A DNA stretch of 13,277 nt from Chlamydia trachomatis (lineage in GTDB: Bacteria > Chlamydiota > Chlamydiia > Chlamydiales > JAAKFR01), in contig CAMAUB010000020.1 of the NCBI GenBank assembly GCA_945861315.1, forward strand, positions 1 through 13,277, read 5' to 3'. Under the pieces are notes generated by a model, which searched no databases, was not told the origin of the DNA, and worked only from the letters and a program-made list of their open reading frames with translations. Position numbers and translations under genes: made by a program. Below are positions 1-7,081 of this stretch, piece by piece; position 1 is the first letter of the stretch, and the number at the start of each line of letters is the position of its first letter.

Positions 1-99
1 TTTGAAGAGATACCAAAAATAAAAAATGAATTAGCATCGAGAATTACTGACAATTTCCAACGTATTCGGCTCAATACGATTAAATTTGCTGCTGTTTAA
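1..99 (+). CDS. possible 3' end of an upstream gene, partial
   Basis: Frame 1 is open from the window edge to a TAA at 97-99, giving 32 residues that end in NTIKFAAV. The peptide is charged and looks protein-like (IPKIKNELASRITDNFQRIR), but no family is recognised. An open stretch of this length at a window edge can occur by chance, so this is weak. If real, its stop lies 19 bases before the ATG at 119 of the next gene. Confidence 0.3.
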   Translation, partial: FEEIPKIKNELASRITDNFQRIRLNTIKFAAV

Positions 100-118
100 A
101 TTCTCAGATTCAGCTTGG

Positions 119-811
119 ATGAGTATATGTGGCATGGTGGGGTATGCTCTTTCTGTGATTTCTCGAACTATTTTTGTTGTTAGAAGAATTTTTGAAACAT
201 TAGCATATGTATGTTCTTCTAGGAAGCCTGCATATTATGGGTGGTCTCTTCTAAAAGATTTTGGATACCTTTTAGTGGTACCTATCGGTGCGATTTGTCC
301 TCCCTTAGGTTACTACTTAGATGAGATGATCCATGGAGCACAAATTTGTTGTCACAAAGTTGTTTTAGCTAACACACAAGGGCCAGTTCATCCAGGAGAA
401 GGGCGGTCTTTTCAACGCTATATGCCAGCATTTAGCGCTGCTTATAATCAGATAATCTCCGCGCTTCAAAAACGAGGAAGCACTGAAGATCTTGAGGATT
501 TTAGATTGCAGATGGGAGATACATTTGCGTGGATTCCAAAAATTGCTGTTTTGATCTTGGCCAAGAGAAGAGAATTGATCCCATTTGCTGAATCTTTGTC
601 ACAAGGTAATGAGGAGCTTATAGGAGCTGCGGCAAACATAGAATCATTGATAGCGGGAGTTAGCTCTTTTGATATGGAGACTATGATTGTACAGATTATT
701 TTAGATGAGGATGCCAGTGGACTTGCATTAGAATGTCGCAAATTTGGTGGTCGAATTACTGCCAAATACCGCTCAGTTATCAATCAAATAGCGTCAATAG
801 TCTGTGTATAA
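119..811 (+). CDS. unknown protein with paired hydrophobic segments, paralogue of the next gene
   Basis: No function recognised. The 230-residue product has a hydrophobic stretch at about 6-31, a conserved linker (CSSRKPAYYGWSLLKDFGY, 32-50), a second hydrophobic stretch at about 48-65 containing PIGAICPPLGYY, and a soluble helical C-terminal part with another apolar run at 141-149. It ends with the conserved motif LECRKFGGR (203-211). The gene at 906-1997 is a paralogue: nearly identical between GMVGYALS and DEMIHGA, clearly diverged after that. I chose ATG at 119 because a TTG at 86 would overlap the preceding reading frame; neither has a Shine-Dalgarno. Another ATG at 134 begins exactly where the similarity between the paralogues begins. 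Two close apolar segments followed by a soluble tail resemble the general plan of chlamydial inclusion-membrane (Inc) proteins; this is inference only. Confidence 0.65.
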   Translation: MSICGMVGYALSVISRTIFVVRRIFETLAYVCSSRKPAYYGWSLLKDFGYLLVVPIGAICPPLGYYLDEMIHGAQICCHKVVLANTQGPVHPGEGRSFQRYMPAFSAAYNQIISALQKRGSTEDLEDFRLQMGDTFAWIPKIAVLILAKRRELIPFAESLSQGNEELIGAAANIESLIAGVSSFDMETMIVQIILDEDASGLALECRKFGGRITAKYRSVINQIASIVCV

Positions 812-827
812 CGGTCAACCTGAAGTT

Positions 828-845
828 CGGATTTAATCGACTATA
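828..845. repeat. right-end fragment of the palindromic element family
   Basis: These 18 bases (CGGATTTAATCGACTATA) match the right tip of the full element at 3852-4017. A looser match continues upstream, starting with GGTCAA at 813. A second, degenerate copy of an internal arm segment seems to follow at 848-868 (GGTCATAAAATCATGCCGG, compared with GGTCAAAATTATCATTCCGG). The remaining left part of the element is missing. The tip faces the gene at 906. Confidence 0.7.
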
Positions 846-905
846 AGGTCATAAAATCATGCCGGATCGTATTTGTTTTGTATTTTTATTCAATCTTAAT
901 ATAGC

Positions 906-1997
906 ATGCCCTTTATGATACTAATGAGAGATCTAACATATCTAGAGTTTAATCCCAACTCTCAGATTTGGAAGGAAGCAGTTTGGGGTAGCGTGCCGAG
1001 GCGTAGGAAGACCGAGCGTACTCTTCCATGTCTCTATGTATTTGGCATGGTGGGATATGCTCTTTCTGTGATTTCTCGAACTGTTATTGTTGTTATAAAA
1101 ATTTTTGAAACATTAGCATATATATGTTCTTCTAGGAAGCCTGCATATTATGGGTGGTCTCTTCTAAAAGATTTTGGATACCTTTTAGTGGTACCTATCG
1201 GTGTGATTTGCCCTCCTTTAGGTTACTACTTAGATGAGAAGATCCATGGCGCAGAAACTTGTTGTCGCAAGCCTGTTTTCCCTAATCAACCAGGGCAATT
1301 AGAGTTCGAGTACGAACAAAACGAAATTATGCGTATATTAAATGGACACAGGGTTATTGTAAGAAGAAGAAATGCTTTCGGACAAGAAGGAATCGCACTG
1401 GTTGTAAGCACTCCTCAGGAGCTTGCAGCTAGAAGTCTGCGCGCACACCAAGCATTCGCACTCGCACACGGACTGCCTCCACCGCCTCCACCGCCTCCAC
1501 CGGGTGAATTGTATGGTTACCTTGCAGAGGCTTTTAGAGAAGAAATAGCTCTTAGACAAGAAAGAGCTCTAGCCGCTCCTACTCCACCCTTTATATCAAC
1601 AGCATTTACATCTGCTTATGAACAGATCATTTCCGTGTTTCAAAAACAAGGAAGAACTGATGAGGTTGAGGACTTTAGTATGCTGATGGGAGAGACATTT
1701 ATGTGGGTTTCAAAAGTTGCTGTTTTGATCTTAGCCCAGAGAGGAGAATTGGGCTCATTTGCTAGATTTTTGTCACAACATCATGTAGCACCTATGCTTC
1801 TAGAAGCTGCAACAGAGATAGAATCATCGGTAGCGAACGCTGGAGCTCTTGATATGGAGGCTACGATTTTACTGATTACTTCAAATGAGGCTGCCAGTGG
1901 ATTTGCGTTAGAGTGTCGCAAATTTGGTGGTCGAGTTGTCACCGAATACCGCTTAAGTATCGGTGCACTAGTGTCAGAAGTTGTATTGCAAGCGTAA
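906..1997 (+). CDS. unknown protein, longer paralogue with a polyproline insertion
   Basis: No function recognised. The 363-residue product shares with its upstream paralogue the paired hydrophobic N-terminal region (GMVGYALSVISRT at 47-59; linker CSSRKPAYYGWSLLKDFGY; second apolar stretch 91-108) and the C-terminal LECRKFGGR motif (335-343). Two parts are absent from the paralogue. One is a 46-residue N-terminal extension (1-46) rich in Arg and Trp. The other is a segment of roughly 95 residues (about 134-228) with charged helices and nine consecutive prolines (191-199), encoded by three perfect 9-bp repeats. The start is uncertain: ATG at 906, 915 and 927 are in frame and none has a Shine-Dalgarno; the shared block starts near an ATG at 1047. 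Fragments of a palindromic repeat lie on both sides of the gene. An Inc-like or host-interaction role is possible but unproven. Confidence 0.7.
   Translation: MPFMILMRDLTYLEFNPNSQIWKEAVWGSVPRRRKTERTLPCLYVFGMVGYALSVISRTVIVVIKIFETLAYICSSRKPAYYGWSLLKDFGYLLVVPIGVICPPLGYYLDEKIHGAETCCRKPVFPNQPGQLEFEYEQNEIMRILNGHRVIVRRRNAFGQEGIALVVSTPQELAARSLRAHQAFALAHGLPPPPPPPPPGELYGYLAEAFREEIALRQERALAAPTPPFISTAFTSAYEQIISVFQKQGRTDEVEDFSMLMGETFMWVSKVAVLILAQRGELGSFARFLSQHHVAPMLLEAATEIESSVANAGALDMEATILLITSNEAASGFALECRKFGGRVVTEYRLSIGALVSEVVLQA
1476..1502 (+). repeat. three tandem 9-bp repeats encoding polyproline
   Basis: CCTCCACCG occurs three times head to tail, encoding nine prolines in the gene at 906-1997. The identical codon pattern of each unit points to recent slippage expansion. 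The paralogue at 119-811 lacks the whole region. Confidence 0.9.
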
Positions 1998-2015
1998 CCA
2001 TTCCCGCTGAAATGC

Positions 2016-2050
2016 ATATAGTTGATTAAATCCGGAATGATAATTTTGAC
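2016..2050. repeat. left-end fragment of the palindromic element family
   Basis: The 35 bases match the left tip of the full element at 3852-4017 with a single difference (GTTGATT instead of GTCGATT). The match stops after TTTTGAC. What follows is AT-rich and includes TTAATATTA at 2053-2061, similar to the loop of the full elements, so this may be an internally deleted copy. No matching right tip was found nearby. Confidence 0.8.
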
Positions 2051-2133
2051 ACTTAATATTATATCTATTAAATATAATTATAAGTTATAGTGTGTTAGTG
2101 TTTTATTTACTTTTTTATAAAACTCTTTAGTGG

Positions 2134-2139
2134 TAGAAT
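2134..2139 (+). promoter_or_regulatory. possible -10 box for the nucleotide transporter
   Basis: TAGAAT lies 44 bases before the transporter start in a very AT-rich stretch (2051-2160). No good -35 hexamer is found at the usual distance; TTTATA sits about 15 bases upstream. A weak assignment. The interval 2051-2160 shows nothing else beyond AT-richness. Confidence 0.25.
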
Positions 2140-2165
2140 TCTGTAGTTCAACAGTTAACTATTAA

Positions 2166-2173
2166 AAGGTGAT
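2166..2173 (+). promoter_or_regulatory. Shine-Dalgarno of the nucleotide transporter
   Basis: AAGGTGAT is complementary to the 3' end of 16S rRNA and ends nine bases before the ATG at 2183. It is one of the clearest ribosome binding sites in the window and fixes the start of this gene. Confidence 0.6.
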
Positions 2174-2182
2174 AAAAATTCT

Positions 2183-3718
2183 ATGAAAACTACTGAAGTA
2201 CAACAAGAATTTGGAAAGTGGCGCTCGTTTTTTTGGCCAATTCATGCTTTTGAATTGAAAAAAGTCCTTCCAATGTTATTAATGTTTTTTCTTATATCTT
2301 TTAACTATAGCATCCTAAGAAATGTTAAAGATACATTGATTGTTACAGCACCAGGATCTGGCGCTGAGGCCCTCTTGTTTATTAAATTTTGGGGTGTTTT
2401 GCCTTGTGCAATTATCTTTACAATTATTTTCGCAAAGTTGAGTAATGTCCTAAGTAAGAAAGCACTATTTTATTCAGTGATTGGTTTCTTCCTAGTCTTT
2501 TTCGCTATTTTTACCTTAGTTCTTTTCCCAAACCGCGAAGCGCTTCATCCAACAGCTGCAGCTGATACGCTTCAAGCAGCGTTGCCTAGTGGATTCAAGG
2601 GGCTTATTGCAATGTTTAGACATTGGACTTTTGCCCTTTTTTATATCTTCGCTGAGCTTTGGGGAAGCTTCTTGTTGTCACTTATGTTTTGGGGTTTTGC
2701 AAATGAAATCACACGCATAAAAGAGGCGAAGCGTTTTTATGCACTCTTCGGTATTGGGGCTAATATTGCTTTGCTCTGCTCTGGAGCTGTTGCTGTATCT
2801 ATCTCAAATTTCTGTAGAAAACTACCAGTTGGAGTTGATCCTTGGTCAATCACTTTAAATCTGTTGATCTCAATGATTATTTTAGCAGGAGTGGGTATCA
2901 TTGCGACCTACTGGTGGATTAACCGCTATGTAATGACCGACGCGCGTCTTTATGATGCAGAAGACAAAATCAAGAAGAAATCTAAACCAAAAATGTCTTT
3001 GAAAGACAGCTTTATGTACCTTGTCAAATCACCTTATATGGGTCTCTTAGCCATTTTAGTGATTGCCTATGGAGTTTCTATCAATATTGTCGAAGTGGTC
3101 TGGAAAAATCAGCTAAAACTGCAATATCCTAATGCTAATGATTACAGCACCTTTATGGGTTACTTCTCTGCAATGACAGGAGCTATCACAGTCTTTATGA
3201 TGCTTTTTGTTGGAGGAAACGTCCTACGCAGATTTGGGTGGGGAGTTGCCGCTTCGATTACACCAATTGTCCTTGGAATTACGGGAGTGCTCTTTTTTGC
3301 TCTTATACTCTTTAGAGATAATATGATAGGTGTGATTGCAATGCTTGGAACAACTCCTATTATGCTTGCTGTTGTCATTGGGACTTTTCAAAATATTATG
3401 AGCAAGTCTTGTAAATACTCTCTTTTTGATCCAACAAAAGAGATGGTTTACATCCCGCTTGATCAAGAGCAAAAAGTGAAGGGTAAAGCAGCAGTTGATA
3501 TTATTGGCGCAAGACTTGGAAAGTCGGGTGGTTCTTTAATTCAGCAAGGCTTGCTAGTAGCTTTTGGCTCAATTGCTGCTATCACACCCTATCTTGCATT
3601 CATCTTGATAGGTGTTATTTTTGCTTGGGTGATAGCAACACGCGCTTTATCTAGACGCCTTAAAGCTCTCACAGAGCCTGCAGAAGAGGCTCAAGAGCCA
3701 GCCTCAGAAGCTGCTTAG
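2183..3718 (+). CDS. npt1: ATP/ADP translocase, NTT/Npt (TLC) family
   Basis: Inner-membrane nucleotide transporter of the family by which chlamydiae, rickettsiae and plastids exchange external ATP for internal ADP. The 511-residue length is typical. Family hallmarks are NYSILRNVKDTLIVTAPGSG (41-60), ELWGSFLLSLMFWGFANEIT (158-177), RFYALFGIGANIAL (184-197) and, near the C terminus, YIPLDQEQKVKGKAAVD (423-439) followed by GARLGKSGGSLIQQG. About eleven or twelve hydrophobic segments span the length, with a lysine-rich cytosolic loop at 262-274 and an acidic, alanine-rich tail. The Shine-Dalgarno AAGGTGAT supports the ATG. The gene appears to be transcribed alone, with a hairpin downstream. ATP/ADP exchange is the likeliest activity, but chlamydial genomes often carry several family members, some with other nucleotide specificities, so substrate and the symbol npt1 are tentative. 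Confidence 0.95.
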   Translation: MKTTEVQQEFGKWRSFFWPIHAFELKKVLPMLLMFFLISFNYSILRNVKDTLIVTAPGSGAEALLFIKFWGVLPCAIIFTIIFAKLSNVLSKKALFYSVIGFFLVFFAIFTLVLFPNREALHPTAAADTLQAALPSGFKGLIAMFRHWTFALFYIFAELWGSFLLSLMFWGFANEITRIKEAKRFYALFGIGANIALLCSGAVAVSISNFCRKLPVGVDPWSITLNLLISMIILAGVGIIATYWWINRYVMTDARLYDAEDKIKKKSKPKMSLKDSFMYLVKSPYMGLLAILVIAYGVSINIVEVVWKNQLKLQYPNANDYSTFMGYFSAMTGAITVFMMLFVGGNVLRRFGWGVAASITPIVLGITGVLFFALILFRDNMIGVIAMLGTTPIMLAVVIGTFQNIMSKSCKYSLFDPTKEMVYIPLDQEQKVKGKAAVDIIGARLGKSGGSLIQQGLLVAFGSIAAITPYLAFILIGVIFAWVIATRALSRRLKALTEPAEEAQEPASEAA

Positions 3719-3755
3719 AGACCAAAGCGAGTTTCGCAAGAGACTCTATTCTCAC

Positions 3756-3792
3756 ACTATCTCCCATTCAAAATTTTTGAATGGGGGATAGT
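3756..3792 (+). terminator. terminator-like hairpin after the nucleotide transporter
   Basis: ACTATCTCCCATTCAA pairs with TTGAATGGGGGATAGT with one non-Watson-Crick position, giving a stem of about 16 bp and a small AT loop. It begins 37 bases after the stop codon. The downstream T tract is poor (CTCATTTAC), so it could terminate inefficiently or protect the mRNA 3' end. Confidence 0.6.
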
Positions 3793-3851
3793 CTCATTTA
3801 CAAAGAGTTAGTTTTCTGTTCTTGCTCATCTTGTTTTCTTGTTCGTGAGTA

Positions 3852-4017
3852 ATATAGTCGATTAAATCCGGAATGATAATTTTGACCTGCGTGAAAGCCT
3901 CGCGATTGATAGATCGTAACTGACCCAATATTAGAAATATGGGGTCAGTTACGATCTATCAAGCCCGAGAGCTTTCACGCAGGTCAAAATTATCATTCCG
4001 GATTTAATCGACTATAT
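3852..4017. mobile_element. 166-bp MITE-like palindromic element, copy 1
   Basis: Non-coding near-perfect hairpin. Bases 3852-3898 are the exact reverse complement of 3971-4017 (47 bp). After a small imperfect zone, 3906-3926 pairs perfectly with 3942-3962 (21 bp), closing on the loop AATATTAGAAATATG. Between the outer and inner stems lies the box GCGTGAAAGCC on the left and CCCGAGAGCTTTCACGC on the right. If the TA at each tip is a target duplication (3853-3854 and 4015-4016), the core is 160 bp. It has the same length and plan as the element at 7081-7246. No ORF of useful size is inside. Mobility is inferred from multiple copies, TA flanks and a relative lying inside a gene; the transposase, if any, is elsewhere. 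Confidence 0.85.
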
Positions 4018-4148
4018 AGGTTTTAGGACAGGTTCTAAGCAATTTTCTTAAATTCAATAGGAGGAATTGGTATCGACTATATGCAAAGGCCCCATCTAGC
4101 TGTGCATTTCCATAGACCTAAATAGGCTATCAAATCTAAACTTTTTTT
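4018..4148. other. non-coding gap before hprK
   Basis: This completes the 430-base gap between the transporter and hprK. A strong Shine-Dalgarno-like AGGAGG (4059-4064) is followed only by a 14-codon frame from ATG 4081, probably not a gene. TCGACTATAT at 4073-4082 repeats the last ten bases of the palindromic element and may be a remnant. No convincing promoter for hprK was seen. Confidence 0.4.
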
Positions 4149-5066
4149 ATGCGTGTCCAAGATTTGTATGATGAGCAAGCTCTAAAGCTTAATTTAGTAG
4201 CAGGTGAAAGAGGTGTAGAGAAAGAGATTATAAAGCCCGATGTGCATCGCCCGGGTCTCTCTTTGACGGGCTATTTGAAGGGGCATGACCCAATGCGTAT
4301 TCTGATCTTTGGTCAGGTAGAGATGGCCTACATGAGCGATTTGGGGCAAAAGGAGCGTGCATCTAGATTGGAGGCGATTATCTCGGAAAAGACTCCTGCG
4401 GTTTTTGTGGGAAGAAGTTTTGCCCCTCCATATGAGCTTGTGAGGTTGTGTGATGAGCATGCTGTCCCTCTTTTTTGTTCACCAATTAAAACAACATCAT
4501 TGATTTCTACACTAAATATTTTACTTGTAGATGCATTTGCACCTGTTATGACATGTCATGGTTCGTTTGTGGAGGTGCATGGTGTTGGGTTGTTGATGCA
4601 AGGGGAATCGGCTATTGGAAAGAGTGAGGCGGCCTTAAGTTTGGTCGATCGAGGTCATAGGCTTATCTCTGATGACATCGTGCGGGTGAAAAAGCGTGAG
4701 GGAGATTATCTAGAAGGATCTGGAATGGAGCTTTCAAGAAGTCATATTGAGCTGCGTGGAATTGGAATTTTAAATTTAGCCCATCTCTACGGAATTGGAT
4801 CGATTCGTGAAAAGAAAAAACTTGACCTTGTCGTGAAGTTGGAAGTGTGGGATGATACACATTTTTATGATCGGTCTGGACTCTATGATGACTCGATTGA
4901 AATCTTAGGAATTGAAGTGCCCTATCATGTGCTTCCAGTGAAGCCGGGAAGGGATATTGCGCTTCTAATTGAGACGTTAGCTTTGAATCATCGCTTGAAG
5001 GTTCAAGGAAAGAACTCGGCTCAAGAGCTTGAGGCAAAACTCATGAAAGTGATGAACTGTGATTGA
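4149..5066 (+). CDS. hprK: HPr kinase/phosphorylase
   Basis: Bifunctional cytosolic enzyme that phosphorylates HPr on a regulatory serine using ATP or pyrophosphate and also removes that phosphate. The 305-residue product has the usual two domains: an N-terminal regulatory domain (about 1-130) and the C-terminal kinase domain. Visible motifs are CHGSFVEVHGVG (136-147) with the conserved histidine, the P-loop GESAIGKS (152-159), the SDD pair at 174-176, and the HprK signature ELRGIGILNL (201-210). ATG 4149 is the only plausible start because an in-frame TAA lies at 4137-4139; it has no clear Shine-Dalgarno. Its last 8 bases overlap ptsH, so the two are probably translationally coupled, placing the kinase directly beside its substrate. 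Confidence 0.95.
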   Translation: MRVQDLYDEQALKLNLVAGERGVEKEIIKPDVHRPGLSLTGYLKGHDPMRILIFGQVEMAYMSDLGQKERASRLEAIISEKTPAVFVGRSFAPPYELVRLCDEHAVPLFCSPIKTTSLISTLNILLVDAFAPVMTCHGSFVEVHGVGLLMQGESAIGKSEAALSLVDRGHRLISDDIVRVKKREGDYLEGSGMELSRSHIELRGIGILNLAHLYGIGSIREKKKLDLVVKLEVWDDTHFYDRSGLYDDSIEILGIEVPYHVLPVKPGRDIALLIETLALNHRLKVQGKNSAQELEAKLMKVMNCD

Positions 5067-5343
5067 AGTTATTCAAAAAATTCGTGTCAAAAATGAGCTT
5101 GGATTACACACTAGGCCTGCAACAACCATTGTAAAACTTCTTCAAGATTCAAAGAGTGAAGTACTCTTTACCTATAAGAAGGAAACAATCAATGCCAAGA
5201 GCATTTTGAGTATTTTAATGCTTGCTGTACAGAAAAATGGATTGTTAACGATCACAGTGAAAGGCTTGGATGCAGAGCGGACAATGGAGCGTCTATTAAA
5301 AGCGTTTGACGAGCATTTTGGGGAGGAGACAAAGGGTGAGTAA
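5059..5343 (+). CDS. ptsH: phosphocarrier protein HPr
   Basis: Small phosphocarrier of the phosphotransferase system, cytosolic, 94 residues. The active-site histidine is H17 in LGLHTRPA, phosphorylated by EI. The regulatory serine is S48 in NAKSILSILMLA, the target of HPr kinase encoded just upstream. The start is a GTG at 5059 inside the end of hprK; the AAAGTGATG upstream may serve as ribosome binding site. The tail (EHFGEETKGE) extends slightly past the usual family end because the frame runs through the ptsI ribosome binding site. Both phosphorylation sites are intact, so the protein can take part in both PEP-dependent and ATP-dependent phosphorylation. Confidence 0.95.
   Translation: MIEVIQKIRVKNELGLHTRPATTIVKLLQDSKSEVLFTYKKETINAKSILSILMLAVQKNGLLTITVKGLDAERTMERLLKAFDEHFGEETKGE
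5322..5326 (+). promoter_or_regulatory. Shine-Dalgarno that fixes the ptsI start
   Basis: GGAGG lies nine bases before GTG 5336. It decides the ptsI start in favour of this GTG over an in-frame TTG at 5306, and it is inside the ptsH coding sequence. Confidence 0.75.
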
Positions 5344-7081
5344 ACAGCAGAAAGAGTATTACCTTCGTGGCTATCCCATCTGTTCGGGCATTGCTATTGG
5401 GCAACCCTTTTTTTTCACAGTTGCTGATGAGAAGGTGCCAGAGTTTTCCGTCCCAAAAGAAGAAATTGATGGTGAGGTTGCTCGTTACTATCAAGCATTG
5501 AAAAACTCTCGCAAAGATCTTCTCACATTGCAGCACCGCCTACAGCAAGAAGGTGGATCTGAATCTGTTGCGATCTTACACTCTCATCTTGAGATCATGC
5601 GCGATCCTTTAATGACTGAAAATGTTGAAAAAGAGATTCGCAGGAAGAAAAAAAATACCGAATATGTTTTCAAGATGGTTGTTGGAGAGTATGAAAAAAA
5701 GTTTTCTAAGATTACAGATGATTTCTTCAAAGAACGGTTACAAGATGTCCAGGATATCTCTCGGCGGATCTTCCGCCATTTAAGGCGTGGAGGTCAAAAT
5801 GGATTGGCTACAATCGAGAAGCGAGCTATTGTCTTTGCTCATGAGCTTTCTCCCTCTCATACAGCAGAAGCTAATAGCAATCAAATTGCAGCCTTTGTCA
5901 CAAGGTCAGGCTCAGAAACGTCACACGTGGCTATTATGGCCCGTGCCCAAGGCATTCCTTTTGTCTCTAAAGTCGACTTTCCGGACCTCTCTCAAAATCT
6001 TCCGAGGCAAGTCATTGTTGATGGAACAACTGGTGATGTGATTATCAACCCCTCTAAAAAGACTCTTGATTACTACAAAAAAGAACAAAAAAAGCTCACA
6101 GTAAAGGCGAGGGGTTTGCGTAAAAATGGCTTTTATGAGGCTGAAACAATTGATGGGTACAAAGTGCGTCTCTCAGCAAATATTGAGATGTTCAATGAGC
6201 TTGATAGCTTGCAGCAAAATGGAGGGGAGGGTGTTGGGCTTTTCCGCTCTGAATACCTTTTCCTAGCACGTGATGCCTTCCCCTCAGAAGAGGAACAATT
6301 TCTAGTCTATCGCTCAATTGTTGAAAAGGTTGATGGTCACCCCTCTGTTATCCGCACTTTTGACATTGGAGGTGATAAACTTGGCAACTTCTACCCATCT
6401 CGCCATGAAGAGAATCCCTATCTTGGTTGCCGTGCGATACGCTTAATGCTTAAAGAGCGCGTTGCCTTCAAGGCGCAGCTGCGTGCGATTTTACGTGCCT
6501 CAGCTTTTGGAGATGTGAGTATTCTCTTTCCTATGATCTCTGGTATTTTAGAATTGCGGGAAGCAAAAAATATTGTTGAAGAGGTAAAGCAAGAGCTTCT
6601 TATAAAAGGAATTCCTTTTGAGCAAAATATCCCTATCGGCTGCATGATCGAAGTTCCATCGGCGGCAATGACATCTGATATTCTTGCTAAAGAGTGTGAC
6701 TTTCTCTCAATTGGGACAAATGACCTTGTGCAATACTCTTTAGCTGTTGATCGCGGAAATCCAGCTATGAGCTACCTTTATACGCCAGCACATCCTTGTA
6801 TTATCCGTCTGATTAAAATGGTTGTCCAAGAAGGGATCAGGGCACAAACGCCCGTCTCCTTATGTGGAGAGATTGCAGCAAATCCGCGCTTTACATCCCT
6901 GCTGCTCGGTCTTGGAGTTCAAGAGCTCTCCGTATCCTCTCCAGCCCTACCTATTATCAAAAATATTATTAGACGGGTCTCAATTGTTGAAGCGACAGAG
7001 CTTGCCGATCATATCCTCACGCTATCCACAGATCTCGAGATTGAAGAAGTGCTTGAGGAGTCATACAATTCATTAAAATAA
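5336..7081 (+). CDS. ptsI: PTS enzyme I (phosphoenolpyruvate-protein phosphotransferase)
   Basis: Cytosolic enzyme that takes phosphate from phosphoenolpyruvate and passes it to HPr. The 581-residue product has the full domain order: N-terminal HPr-binding domain (1-150), phosphohistidine swivel domain with H197 in SGSETSHVAIMAR, and PEP-binding barrel with GVGLFRSEYLF (299-309), FDIGGDK (342-348), SIGTNDLVQYSLAVDRGN (458-475) and the active-site cysteine C510 in SLCGEIA. The GTG start is supported by GGAGG and gives MSKQQKEYYLRGYPICSGIA, which aligns with family starts. It overlaps ptsH by 8 bases. A palindromic element begins at the last base of its stop codon. No EII permease is nearby, so the relay probably serves regulation, as is generally proposed for chlamydiae. 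Confidence 0.95.
   Translation: MSKQQKEYYLRGYPICSGIAIGQPFFFTVADEKVPEFSVPKEEIDGEVARYYQALKNSRKDLLTLQHRLQQEGGSESVAILHSHLEIMRDPLMTENVEKEIRRKKKNTEYVFKMVVGEYEKKFSKITDDFFKERLQDVQDISRRIFRHLRRGGQNGLATIEKRAIVFAHELSPSHTAEANSNQIAAFVTRSGSETSHVAIMARAQGIPFVSKVDFPDLSQNLPRQVIVDGTTGDVIINPSKKTLDYYKKEQKKLTVKARGLRKNGFYEAETIDGYKVRLSANIEMFNELDSLQQNGGEGVGLFRSEYLFLARDAFPSEEEQFLVYRSIVEKVDGHPSVIRTFDIGGDKLGNFYPSRHEENPYLGCRAIRLMLKERVAFKAQLRAILRASAFGDVSILFPMISGILELREAKNIVEEVKQELLIKGIPFEQNIPIGCMIEVPSAAMTSDILAKECDFLSIGTNDLVQYSLAVDRGNPAMSYLYTPAHPCIIRLIKMVVQEGIRAQTPVSLCGEIAANPRFTSLLLGLGVQELSVSSPALPIIKNIIRRVSIVEATELADHILTLSTDLEIEEVLEESYNSLK

Noticed and set aside
76..87. ACGATTAAATTT resembling a left tip of the palindromic element
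   Set aside because: Only 11 bases match, the outer ATATAGT is absent, and it lies in a possible coding stretch; chance is a sufficient explanation.
4059..4125. Strong AGGAGG followed by a 14-codon frame from ATG 4081
   Set aside because: The spacing to the ATG is 16 bases, the peptide is very short, and the frame ends in TAG 24 bases before hprK. It could be a leader peptide but nothing supports that.
4663..5037. 124-codon minus-strand open frame within hprK
   Set aside because: hprK motifs are intact on the plus strand over the same bases; the antisense product has no recognisable features.
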